Shown here piece by piece: positions 36,174-43,004 of a stretch of DNA of 58,723 nt (within the stretch, counting starts at the first letter, position 1; each line of letters starts with the position of its first letter). Origin of the DNA: Desulfosporosinus sp. (GTDB lineage: Bacteria; Bacillota; Desulfitobacteriia; Desulfitobacteriales; Desulfitobacteriaceae); the NCBI GenBank assembly GCA_031292055.1, contig JARLHV010000097.1, positions 1-58,723 of the forward strand, read 5' to 3'. The position numbers and the translations under genes were made by a program. Under the pieces are notes generated by a model. That model saw only the letters and a program-made list of their open reading frames with translations, had not been told where the DNA came from and ran no database searches.

Positions 36174-37310
36174 TCATTTTCCTAGTTCAAGTTTCTTAAA
36201 GCCACCATAATCCCGGACCATTTCTGCATACAAGGGCTTACCGAGCAGAAACTGGTACAGTTCATCACTCTTCTTACTCGGATCGATGTCTTGAAACTGT
36301 TGAGGAAAGATAATCTTTCCTGCGTAATAGGAGTCCGCAAACGCCGTCTCAATATTGGTTGTATAGTTATTATAAGGAATCTGGCTATAAACCTGACCCT
36401 TCTTCACCGCACTCAAAGACTGGTAGAAGGCAGGGTTTTTCTTATAATCATCTGTAACCAGCGCATACCCACCCTCATCAAGGAACAAGATATCCGGATC
36501 CCAGCTGATGAGTTTCTCCTTATCTATCATTAAGCTGCCGCTTTTCCCTGTTTCATCGGCGACGTTTTTCGCCCCAATAAATACCAGCGGCGGATATTTA
36601 GCCTGAGTGTATTCAATTCCGTGTGCTCCTTTCGAGCTCACAGCCCCAACATATATTTTTGCTTTGTTCCCTGCAGAAACATCTTTCGTCCGCTCCGCCA
36701 AATCCTTTTCATTTTGTTTAAGATAAGCCACCACATCTTGAGCCCTCTTCTCTTTCCCGATGATCGTGCCGATCATATTCAAGGAACGATATAGATTCTC
36801 GTCGAACGGCGTTGTCCCACTTGCACTGCTGCCATAACTCAAAACAACCACTGGAATGCCTGTTTTAGCTTGAAGCTGATCTGCTTTCTCTTTATCTACA
36901 AGGCTGCAGACAAAAATAACCTCCGGTTTGACGGTGACTAGACTCTCCTCATTCGGGGCAGTATCCGGTCCTCCCTGCCCAATACTAGGTAACTTTTTCA
37001 GATCTGGATAAGCCAGCATGTAGGATTTTCCTGGTGAAGGTTTTTTCTCAATTTCTTCAATACCCACCACCATAGACATTCCTTCATCATAAGTCACCAG
37101 CCGCAACGCCCCCGGTCCAATCGCCACAACCTTTTGGACGGGAACCGCTATCTCAACTTCTCTTCCGACCAGATCTGTAATTTTTTGTTTCTGAGCCTTA
37201 GCCACAGTCGGAACTGTTCCTACTTCCTTCGTACCTGCAGTCCCTCCACATCCCGCTATAAACAACACTGGCATAAGCAGAACCAACAATAACGCCATCA
37301 CTTTCCTCAT
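36174..37310 (-). CDS. FeCT-family substrate-binding lipoprotein
   Basis: 378 residues, lipobox IAGC (Cys21), then the BtuF/FhuD-like fold opening ITDLVGREVEI and VVAIGPGALRLV, two lobes joined by a long helix (ENLYRSLNMIGTIIGKEKRA). FeCT binding proteins take siderophores or metal chelates. The intact copy has a broken twin at 27.7-28.9 kb. It is probably transcribed from leader G through a methyltransferase remnant; the 219-nt gap to that remnant shows no other leader or clear promoter. Confidence 0.92.
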   Translation of the reverse strand: MRKVMALLLVLLMPVLFIAGCGGTAGTKEVGTVPTVAKAQKQKITDLVGREVEIAVPVQKVVAIGPGALRLVTYDEGMSMVVGIEEIEKKPSPGKSYMLAYPDLKKLPSIGQGGPDTAPNEESLVTVKPEVIFVCSLVDKEKADQLQAKTGIPVVVLSYGSSASGTTPFDENLYRSLNMIGTIIGKEKRAQDVVAYLKQNEKDLAERTKDVSAGNKAKIYVGAVSSKGAHGIEYTQAKYPPLVFIGAKNVADETGKSGSLMIDKEKLISWDPDILFLDEGGYALVTDDYKKNPAFYQSLSAVKKGQVYSQIPYNNYTTNIETAFADSYYAGKIIFPQQFQDIDPSKKSDELYQFLLGKPLYAEMVRDYGGFKKLELGK

Positions 37311-37529
37311 TTAACTCATCCTCTCTATCTCATGTTCGTATGTTTAGACATGCCCAGGAAACTCCACACAACGATCCCCATCCCTTTGTACTAGGTTCAT
37401 CCATCGTCTATCGACTCCTTAGGCACATTCAAGCAAATAACTAGTCAGTATGCCAGTCTATTTTGTGTCATATGCTTTATGCTAGTTAGTTTGACCCCTT
37501 CTCTATGAAAAAAGAACACCCACACCTTG

Positions 37530-37869
37530 TCAGGTCGATACTTTCCTTCCTATTAACAGATAACGCTGAGACACATCTTCAATGGTGATATTCTCGAAAC
37601 CCGCTTCAGAAAAAATAGCGTGCATAACGTCTGCTTCCGGTATCATACAGTTCTTTACCGCACCACCTAAAAAGGCATGCAGATCATTAATATAATCTCT
37701 GCTATGCGGATGAAGCACAGAAACTCTACCTCCACTTTTTAGCACTCTGGCCATTTCTTTCGCAGCCTGCCCAAGATCATCGAAGTGCGGAAAGGCCGAG
37801 TTACACACGACCTCATCGACTGCCTGGTTTGCCAAGGGAATATCCTCCGCATCTCCCTCCGAAACGAAT
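37530..37869 (-). pseudogene. Methyltransferase C-terminal fragment behind leader G
   Basis: The frame reads FVSEGDAEDIPLANQAVDEV, then CNSAFPHFDD and ARVLKSGGRVSVLHPHS, motifs post I to III of a class I methyltransferase. The first half, including the SAM-binding glycine loop, is missing: GGGAGGTGATTCG (a ribosome site) runs straight into the middle of the gene. It is inactive unless the fragment has another use. Confidence 0.75.
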
Positions 37870-37939
37870 CACCTCCCACCATTAGCCTTGCGTACTTGGA
37901 ACGACTCAAGCTAAGCTTAGAATTTCTTCTTTAAATAAA

Positions 37940-38015
37940 TAAAAAAACCATGAAGCAGACTCTAACGAGTCAAACCTCCATGGTTTTGGCAAACACCTTC
38001 ATGGTCTTGCTCTGC
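37940..38015 (-). ncRNA. Leader element G before the FeCT operon
   Basis: Full-type copy with AAGACCATGAAG fully matching CTTCATGGTTTT, GACTC-GTTA-GAGTC hairpin and the invariant ATGGAGGTTT. The sequence from here to the next ribosome site is similar to that behind element D, showing a segmental duplication. Confidence 0.75.
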
Positions 38016-38039
38016 AATATTATTTTCTCAATAATTTTT

Positions 38040-38068
38040 ACATTCTACAATCATTCAAAAATTCCTGC
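38040..38068 (-). promoter_or_regulatory. Sigma-H-like promoter of element G
   Basis: Minus strand: GCAGGAATT (38060-38068), 11-nt spacer, GTAGAATGT (38040-38048). Confidence 0.65.
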
Positions 38069-38150
38069 CCAATAGTTTCTTGTTATCAAATTAATTATTC
38101 CATCGTATCCTACGCAGGAGTGATTACCAATAACTAATTCAGAAGAAAAT

Positions 38151-38224
38151 AGCGGCAATTTATCTCCCACCTACGTACTCACTAATGTGAGCAAGGTAAC
38201 TTAGAGGGGGAAGATAAACTGCCG
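38151..38224. repeat. Long imperfect hairpin (about 74 nt)
   Basis: GCGGCAATTTATCT and its near-complement AGATAAACTGCCGC enclose further nested pairs (ACCT/AGGT and CTCAC-TAAT-GTGAG). It lies just downstream of the DsrE gene and is T-rich afterward on the minus strand, so it may terminate that gene, or it may be a small mobile or REP-like repeat. Confidence 0.55.
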
Positions 38225-38265
38225 CACGTGGTTAAATCTTTAGGAATAATGTCGATTATAATTAA

Positions 38266-38706
38266 TTAAAAGTATATTATTTTATCTGCACTCAGTAATG
38301 CTTGAGCTGCTTGTGGAAGTTTAACCGGCATAATAAAGTCTTCCATTTGTGATGTGTCATCAAGATTTTTAGAAATTCCATCGATAACATTAAATGTAGC
38401 ACATGAAACAATATTTATTCCTAATTGATTTTTAACAAAGCGAGCCATTAATTCAAGATTATCCGGCAGTTCATCCTTATTTACACCATCCAGCTGACTT
38501 GCAAGTAGCTCTTTAATATCTTCAGTAATTTTAAGACTTGCTAGCTTGCCCTTTTTAGACATTTCTACTCCACAAGGTCCGTAATATATTGTCACACTTT
38601 CAATTTTGGCAATATGTTTAGACATAAAAGCTACCACATAAGAAGCATACTGGTTATATGGCTTACCACTGTTGACAACAATTAATAAATTTTTAATATT
38701 TTCCAT
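38266..38706 (-). CDS. DsrE-family protein
   Basis: A 146-residue protein: LLIVVNSGKPYNQYASYVVA at the N-terminus, TIYYGPCGVEM near residue 44 and LELMARFVKNQLGI near 90, the DsrE/DsrF-like fold linked to sulfur relay or small-molecule binding. A cysteine at about 101 (SCATFNV) may be reactive. A ribosome site AGGGGGA precedes the ATG. It stands next to the NifX/MinD cluster, oriented the same way. Confidence 0.7.
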   Translation of the reverse strand: MENIKNLLIVVNSGKPYNQYASYVVAFMSKHIAKIESVTIYYGPCGVEMSKKGKLASLKITEDIKELLASQLDGVNKDELPDNLELMARFVKNQLGINIVSCATFNVIDGISKNLDDTSQMEDFIMPVKLPQAAQALLSADKIIYF

Positions 38707-38801
38707 CTTTCTCTGTCCCCCTTAAAAACTTTTAACTCTAGAGAAACCCTCTTCACCATGGGATCACGAAGCTTATCCCATTAATCGAGCGATCTCCTCA
38801 T

Positions 38802-39158
38802 CTAGTTCCCACATTCATCATGATGCTGGTGCTCGTGACAAATTGAGCCTGAAGATTTAAGCACACCCTGCAAATAACTATTTGCTGCGGCCTCGGCACT
38901 TCCTGTAGCACCGGTAATAACCTCAATACCCTTCTCGTTGAAGATTGTGACAGCGGCACCACCCATCCCACCGGCAATAATCACATTGACACCCATATCG
39001 TTTAAGAAATTAGGTAAAAAGCCAGGCTTATGTCCGGGGTTCGATATGGATTCCTTCTTAGTAATTTGATCGTTTTCTGCATCAAAAATATTGAAACTCT
39101 CACAATATCCAAAATGCTCCGTAACCATTCCATTTACACTTGCAACTGCGATCTTCAT
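38802..39158 (-). CDS. NifX/NifB-type FeMo-cofactor-binding domain protein
   Basis: A 118-residue protein with MKIAVASVNGMVTEHFGYC, the opening of the dinitrogenase iron-molybdenum cofactor domain shared by NifX, the NifB tail and the orange protein (ORP). GGMGGAAVTIFNEKGI and a His-rich tail (CHEHQHHDEC) follow; the tail is a likely metal site. It belongs with the MinD genes upstream, as in the ORP cluster of Desulfovibrio. Confidence 0.85.
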   Translation of the reverse strand: MKIAVASVNGMVTEHFGYCESFNIFDAENDQITKKESISNPGHKPGFLPNFLNDMGVNVIIAGGMGGAAVTIFNEKGIEVITGATGSAEAAANSYLQGVLKSSGSICHEHQHHDECGN

Positions 39159-39319
39159 TTTGTTTCCTCCATTTTTTTAAAATTCAAGCTATATGATCAT
39201 GCCAATTGCCGTCGACAAGTCCTATCATCCATTGATCACAAATATTACATCTGCAATTTTAGTAATCTTTCGACAACTGGGCAAGAATATCGATGTTAGG
39301 CAGGTGTTTAACCTTCAAA

Positions 39320-39352
39320 CTTTAAGCTTTAAGCTTTAAGCTTTAAGCTTTA
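39320..39352. repeat. Tandem AAGCTTT heptamer repeat
   Basis: AAGCTTT is repeated about four to five times just behind the stop codon of the MinD-like gene. Such a short array is prone to slippage. Confidence 0.85.
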
Positions 39353-40237
39353 ACGTTTGACCTTTAACATCAAACCTTCATTGAATACTACTTTAATTGT
39401 CTTATCAAAGACATCTTTTACAGCACGTCCGGATGCGCAATCGATATCGACAATACTCTGACTATTATTGATTGCTTTCACAGCTTCTGGGTCAAAGGGT
39501 ATTCTTCCAGCAAAAAGTAGCTTGTGCTTTTCGCAAAATGATTCAATTCTTTCAGTGTTCATAAGGTTGGTATCATATTTATTAATGCACACTGCAATTT
39601 TGGTTTGAAACCTTTCGGCCGTTTTAATGATGCGTTCCATATCGCTGATACCTGATATTGAGGGTTCTGCAACAATCAAGACCATATCGACACCGCTAAG
39701 CGAAGCGATAACGGGACATCCTATCCCCGGTGATCCATCAATGATCGCCAGGTCCATAGTTTGCGCGGCTGACTTCATCGCCTTTTTAACATTGGTGACC
39801 AGCATCCCAGAAGTGCCGCTCCCCATTTTAAGCTCTGCAGTAGAAAACACCGCCTCATCCACATAAAGCATTAACTCACCAGCTATGGCACGCTTGAGCG
39901 ATACAGCGCCTGTTGGGCATAGGGTCTCACAAACACCGCAGCCTTCACAAGCATAATAATCGATCTTATATTCAGGGCCCGCCTGAATTGCCTCAAATCG
40001 GCAATTCTGTCGACACAAATCACATTGCACACATAAGTCTACGTTTATTTCTGCCTTGGGCAATCCATAATAGTCTGATCGTTTGGCTGCTGATGACTGA
40101 TTCATGATCAGATGCAAATTGGGTGCATCCACATCACAATCTGCGTAGGCTTTGGCCTTTGCTAACTTAATAAAGGCACTGGCAATCGTTGTTTTTCCCG
40201 TACCGCCCTTACCGCTAAGGATTAATAACTGTAACAT
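39350..40237 (-). CDS. MinD-type ATPase with ferredoxin insertion (ORP-cluster type), first
   Basis: A 295-residue P-loop ATPase with deviant Walker A SGKGGTGKTT at the N-terminus and two 4Fe-4S motifs, CVQCDLCRQNC and CEGCGVCETLC, inserted near residues 63-115. This combination defines the MinD/Mrp-like ATPases of ORP and NifX clusters, thought to help assemble or carry metal-sulfur clusters. It overlaps the twin gene upstream by 16 nt. Confidence 0.9.
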   Translation of the reverse strand: MLQLLILSGKGGTGKTTIASAFIKLAKAKAYADCDVDAPNLHLIMNQSSAAKRSDYYGLPKAEINVDLCVQCDLCRQNCRFEAIQAGPEYKIDYYACEGCGVCETLCPTGAVSLKRAIAGELMLYVDEAVFSTAELKMGSGTSGMLVTNVKKAMKSAAQTMDLAIIDGSPGIGCPVIASLSGVDMVLIVAEPSISGISDMERIIKTAERFQTKIAVCINKYDTNLMNTERIESFCEKHKLLFAGRIPFDPEAVKAINNSQSIVDIDCASGRAVKDVFDKTIKVVFNEGLMLKVKR

Positions 40238-41073
40238 GCTTCTACCTCCATAGTCACCGTTTGAAGCAAGGAAGAGAACATAACCCGATACTTTTCAGTC
40301 TCTCTTACGGATATCAGCGCATTGGAATTCAGGGTTCCAAGTTCATTATCGTAAGGAATCTGGCCTAATATTTTTATACCCTTTTTCAGGCAAAATTCTT
40401 CGGCAGGATTTTCTCCTTCCAAACACTTGTTAAGCACTACACCATGCGGTTTAGCAAATAACGTTACCAACTCATAAACCATACTAAGATTGTGAACACC
40501 AAATAAGGTTGGCTCTGCCACAAATATACAATAATCGGCATCCTTGATGCTTTCCATAACAATACAGGCACTCCCAGGTGGACAATCGATAAAAGCGACT
40601 CCTTTATCAGCAGGGATATCCTTTAAAAGCTTTTTAATAATCGGGATACCCGACGCTTCACCGGTATTCAATATCCCTGTAATGACAGTGACATTTCCCG
40701 AAACCCCTCTTTGAACTTCTCCGATGAATTTTTCGTTTTCCGACAAGGCTTTCTCCGGACAAATCAGCACGCATCCGCCGCAGGAATGACAAACCTCATC
40801 GAACACGATCAACTTGGGCTGGATATAGGCTAAAGCATTGAATTTACAGAAATCAGCGCATTTACGGCAGCCATTACAAAGCGTTTCATCGACAAAAGGG
40901 ATCTTAATCGAGATTTTTTCTGACTTAATATCCTCTGGCTTGAAAAAAAGATGCCCGTTGGGCTCTTCAACATCACAGTCAATATAGATCGACTCTTTAG
41001 CTGCTGCTGCCAGATTTACCGATACAAGTGTTTTTCCTGTGCCACCTTTGCCACTTAGCACAGCTATCTTCAT
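40222..41073 (-). CDS. MinD-type ATPase with ferredoxin insertion (ORP-cluster type), second
   Basis: The start at 41073 is set by GGAGG; the longer frame reads through the NifX stop. The 283-residue paralogue has LSGKGGTGKT, then CNGCRKCADFC and CHSCGGCVLIC clusters. The pair corresponds to the two MinD-like subunits of the ORP complex of sulfate reducers, which form a heterodimer. It follows the NifX-like gene by 1 nt. Confidence 0.9.
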   Translation of the reverse strand: MKIAVLSGKGGTGKTLVSVNLAAAAKESIYIDCDVEEPNGHLFFKPEDIKSEKISIKIPFVDETLCNGCRKCADFCKFNALAYIQPKLIVFDEVCHSCGGCVLICPEKALSENEKFIGEVQRGVSGNVTVITGILNTGEASGIPIIKKLLKDIPADKGVAFIDCPPGSACIVMESIKDADYCIFVAEPTLFGVHNLSMVYELVTLFAKPHGVVLNKCLEGENPAEEFCLKKGIKILGQIPYDNELGTLNSNALISVRETEKYRVMFSSLLQTVTMEVEACYSY

Positions 41074-41074
41074 G

Positions 41075-41443
41075 CTATTTTCCTCCATGGTTATGAAATC
41101 CGGCATGGATCTCTTCCAGCAACGCTAATTTCCCATCCTTTAGTGCCTCAATATTATCCTTAATAGAATCATTGATTACCTTAAACATCTGAATATTTGC
41201 CTTATTAATTACCTCCGCAGCATTCTCACCACATCGCGGGGTAAGTAAAGCAGCCACTTTGTTATCTACGATGGTTTGTGCAGCCTTGACCCCTGCGCCA
41301 CCTTGGCTGGCTGCTGCACTATTATCCAGAAATAAACTTTCCTTCGATTCTGTATCATAAATGAGGAAATAGGGTGCGCGTCCAAAGGATTGGCTGATAC
41401 TCGTTTCGAGGGATTTGTCATCGACTGGCATTGCAATTTTCAT
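41075..41443 (-). CDS. NifX-type domain protein
   Basis: A 122-residue NifX/ORP-family protein: [20 protein letters not shown], then GRAPYF and the C-terminal helix [13 protein letters not shown]. It may hold a metal cofactor for the MinD ATPases. It overlaps a broken DUF134 gene by 4 nt and precedes the MinD genes in one operon. Confidence 0.85.
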   Translation of the reverse strand: MKIAMPVDDKSLETSISQSFGRAPYFLIYDTESKESLFLDNSAAASQGGAGVKAAQTIVDNKVAALLTPRCGENAAEVINKANIQMFKVINDSIKDNIEALKDGKLALLEEIHAGFHNHGGK

Positions 41444-41720
41444 TGGTCATCCTCCTTTTGATTTGTCATCGTTTTTTCATCCGTTTCCTGCAAACCTCTA
41501 CCACATCGATGTCTGAGGTGACCGCCACTACCACATGATTTTTCCTGGCCGTCACAAAGCTTATAATCTCCGCCCTCAATCGTAAGTGTTTTTCCGTTTA
41601 CTAGAGACTCTGCAAGCTTATTTCTCGCATCGTTATAAATACGTTGAACAGTTGTCCGAGCGATGTTCATTTGGTCGGCACACTCATACACACTTTTCTC
41701 CATTTTCTTGGTCTTGGCAT
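41440..41720 (-). pseudogene. DUF134 regulator, internally deleted
   Basis: From the ATG ending at 41720 the frame reads [11 protein letters not shown], the exact opening of DUF134 DNA-binding proteins, but soon stops. The HTH part, [19 protein letters not shown], is in another frame, so roughly 45 codons and the frame have been lost. DUF134 genes usually accompany NifX/MinD clusters, so this was probably their local regulator. The remaining HTH frame could be translated but is unlikely to be functional. Confidence 0.75.
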
Positions 41721-41784
41721 AATTTGTTCATCTCGATTTGAAGCAAAAGTCACAGGAGCTTCCCCCTGCCACTTTTGTTTTCTT

Positions 41785-42060
41785 CTATAAATTTTCTTTT
41801 TCTAGTTGCTTACTTATGCTATCAAGCTTTCTTTCAAGCAACTCTTTTTGCTCTTGCAGTGATTCTTTTTGGGTTTTAGAAACTGTTGAATCTGCTACAA
41901 AATTTGGCATACCCCTTCTGTACCCTAGCCCTAGCCCTAGCCCTAGCCCTAGTCCTAAACCAGAACCATTGCGTACAGCATTTGCTCCCTTGCAATTCCC
42001 TAAACCTCTTCCACTCTTCGCTCCATTTCCCATAACACCTGTTCCATCTCTACCTGGCAT
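41785..42060 (-). CDS. DUF5320-type glycine-rich protein
   Basis: A 91-residue protein starting MPGRDGTGVMGNG behind AAGGAGGTGATC; the upstream part of the frame is excluded because it crosses the promoter. A Gly-Leu repeat (residues about 33-43) comes from a hexamer repeat. The C-terminal half is a coiled coil (LQEQKELLERKLDSISKQLE). DUF5320 proteins typically lie beside NifX and MinD genes. Function unknown. First gene of the operon. Confidence 0.75.
   Translation of the reverse strand: MPGRDGTGVMGNGAKSGRGLGNCKGANAVRNGSGLGLGLGLGLGLGYRRGMPNFVADSTVSKTQKESLQEQKELLERKLDSISKQLEKENL
41923..41956. repeat. CCCTAG hexamer microsatellite inside the DUF5320 gene
   Basis: About five tandem CCCTAG units encode alternating Gly-Leu. 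The repeat is in frame by 6 bp, so copy changes alter length without a frameshift. Confidence 0.85.
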
Positions 42061-42080
42061 ATCGATCACCTCCTTATCGG

Positions 42081-42139
42081 TTATTGACATATGCCATTTA
42101 TGATTCTCATTATACTCTATTTTAAACATATGTCAATAA
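42081..42139 (-). promoter_or_regulatory. Promoter of the ORP-like operon inside a 13-bp inverted repeat
   Basis: Minus strand TTGACA (42131-42136), 16-nt spacer, TATAAT (42109-42114). TTATTGACATATG at 42139-42127 (minus strand) and CATATGTCAATAA (42093-42081) are perfect 13-bp inverted arms; one covers the -35 box, the other sits between the start site and the ribosome site. It suits a dimeric or looping regulator. Confidence 0.7.
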
Positions 42140-42207
42140 CTAATGGGCAGATAAATGTCTATCTCAAAAAAAGATACTGGTTATTTATTCATCTAAAACA
42201 CAAATTA

Positions 42208-42236
42208 GCAGGAATTCATGAAATGGTCTAGAATAT
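42208..42236 (+). promoter_or_regulatory. Sigma-H-like promoter of element H
   Basis: Plus strand: GCAGGAATT (42208-42216), 11-nt spacer, CTAGAATAT (42228-42236). The surrounding 80 bp recur, about 80 percent alike by eye, at 53.1 kb. Confidence 0.65.
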
Positions 42237-42254
42237 CTTTAGAATAATCAAAAT

Positions 42255-42328
42255 CTGCAAAACCACGAAGGTTTTGCAAAGACCATGGAGGTCTGACTTT
42301 TGATAGTCAGTTTTCTTTGGTCTTTTTT
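42255..42328 (+). ncRNA. Leader element H before fmdE-methyltransferase
   Basis: A diverged full-type copy: ACCACGAAGG, GGTTTT-GCA-AAGACC hairpin, ATGGAGGTCT, CTGACT..AGTCAG hairpin, TTTGGTC and a T-run. Unlike the other full copies it starts with ACG rather than ATG, so a leader peptide is not retained, but the helices are. Confidence 0.7.
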
Positions 42329-42469
42329 AGCTTTTATCTAAAGAGAAGGAGGTAGATTTTAAAAAAATTGCAAATTATTACTACCATATCTATATAAAGC
42401 TATATGTTTAATTGATTTATAAGAAATTAAACATCTAATTGGGTTATATTCAGAAAGGAGATTAATTGT

Positions 42470-43000
42470 ATGTGTCGAGAAAAAACAATCTGGGAGAAAG
42501 CTGTAGAATTTCACGGGCATGAATGTCCGGGGCTTGCGATCGGCTATAAAGCCTGCGAGGCAGCCAAGAAAAAGATGAGCATTAAGTTCTCTTCTGATGA
42601 GGAAATCGTGTGTGTAACCGAAAACGATGCCTGTGGAGTCGATGCCGTTCAGTTAATCACGGGCTGTACCTTCGGTAAAGGTAACCTACTCTATAAAGGT
42701 ACCGGCAAAATGGCCTTCAGCTTTTATAATAGATTAAATGGAGAAAGCCTGAGAATGATAATAAAGCCATCAAACCAAGAAATGGACCGCCAGCAGCGTC
42801 AGGAATATATCCTAAACTCCCCTGTAGATCAACTCTTTGATTTCTCAAAACCAAAGTTTGAGCTACCCGAAAAGGCAAGAATATTCACCACAGTAACATG
42901 TGAGTTATGTGGGGAAGGTGCTCCAGAGCATAAGATGCGCATCAAGGACGGAAAAAAAGTATGTCTTGACTGTTTCAAAGACTATTCGAGAGGATGGTAA
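42470..43000 (+). CDS. FmdE-family protein
   Basis: A 176-residue protein with WEKAVEFHGHECPGLAIGYK (residues 8-27; His15, His17 and Cys19 are family metal ligands) and a C-terminal zinc ribbon (CELCGEGA, then CLDC). FmdE was named from the molybdenum formylmethanofuran dehydrogenase operon of methanogens, but lone bacterial homologues accompany metal transporters and have no proven activity. It is followed after 4 nt by a methyltransferase. Confidence 0.85.
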   Translation: MCREKTIWEKAVEFHGHECPGLAIGYKACEAAKKKMSIKFSSDEEIVCVTENDACGVDAVQLITGCTFGKGNLLYKGTGKMAFSFYNRLNGESLRMIIKPSNQEMDRQQRQEYILNSPVDQLFDFSKPKFELPEKARIFTTVTCELCGEGAPEHKMRIKDGKKVCLDCFKDYSRGW

Positions 43001-43004
43001 AAGA

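Noticed and set aside
41923..41956. Telomere-like CCCTAG repeat
   Set aside because: It is inside an in-frame coding region giving Gly-Leu repeats of a DUF5320-type protein and is only about 34 bp.
17118..42328. Moco, NiCo or T-box leader identity for the repeated element
   Set aside because: The copies are too short and lack the features I recall: no multi-stem Moco core, no NiCo junction pattern, no T-box AGGGTGG motif. Kept as an unassigned family pending a covariance search.
17118..42328. Repeated leaders as a CRISPR array or dispersed mobile repeat
   Set aside because: Copies are kilobases apart on both strands, each has its own promoter and stands before a gene or gene remnant, and no inverted ends or target duplications were seen.
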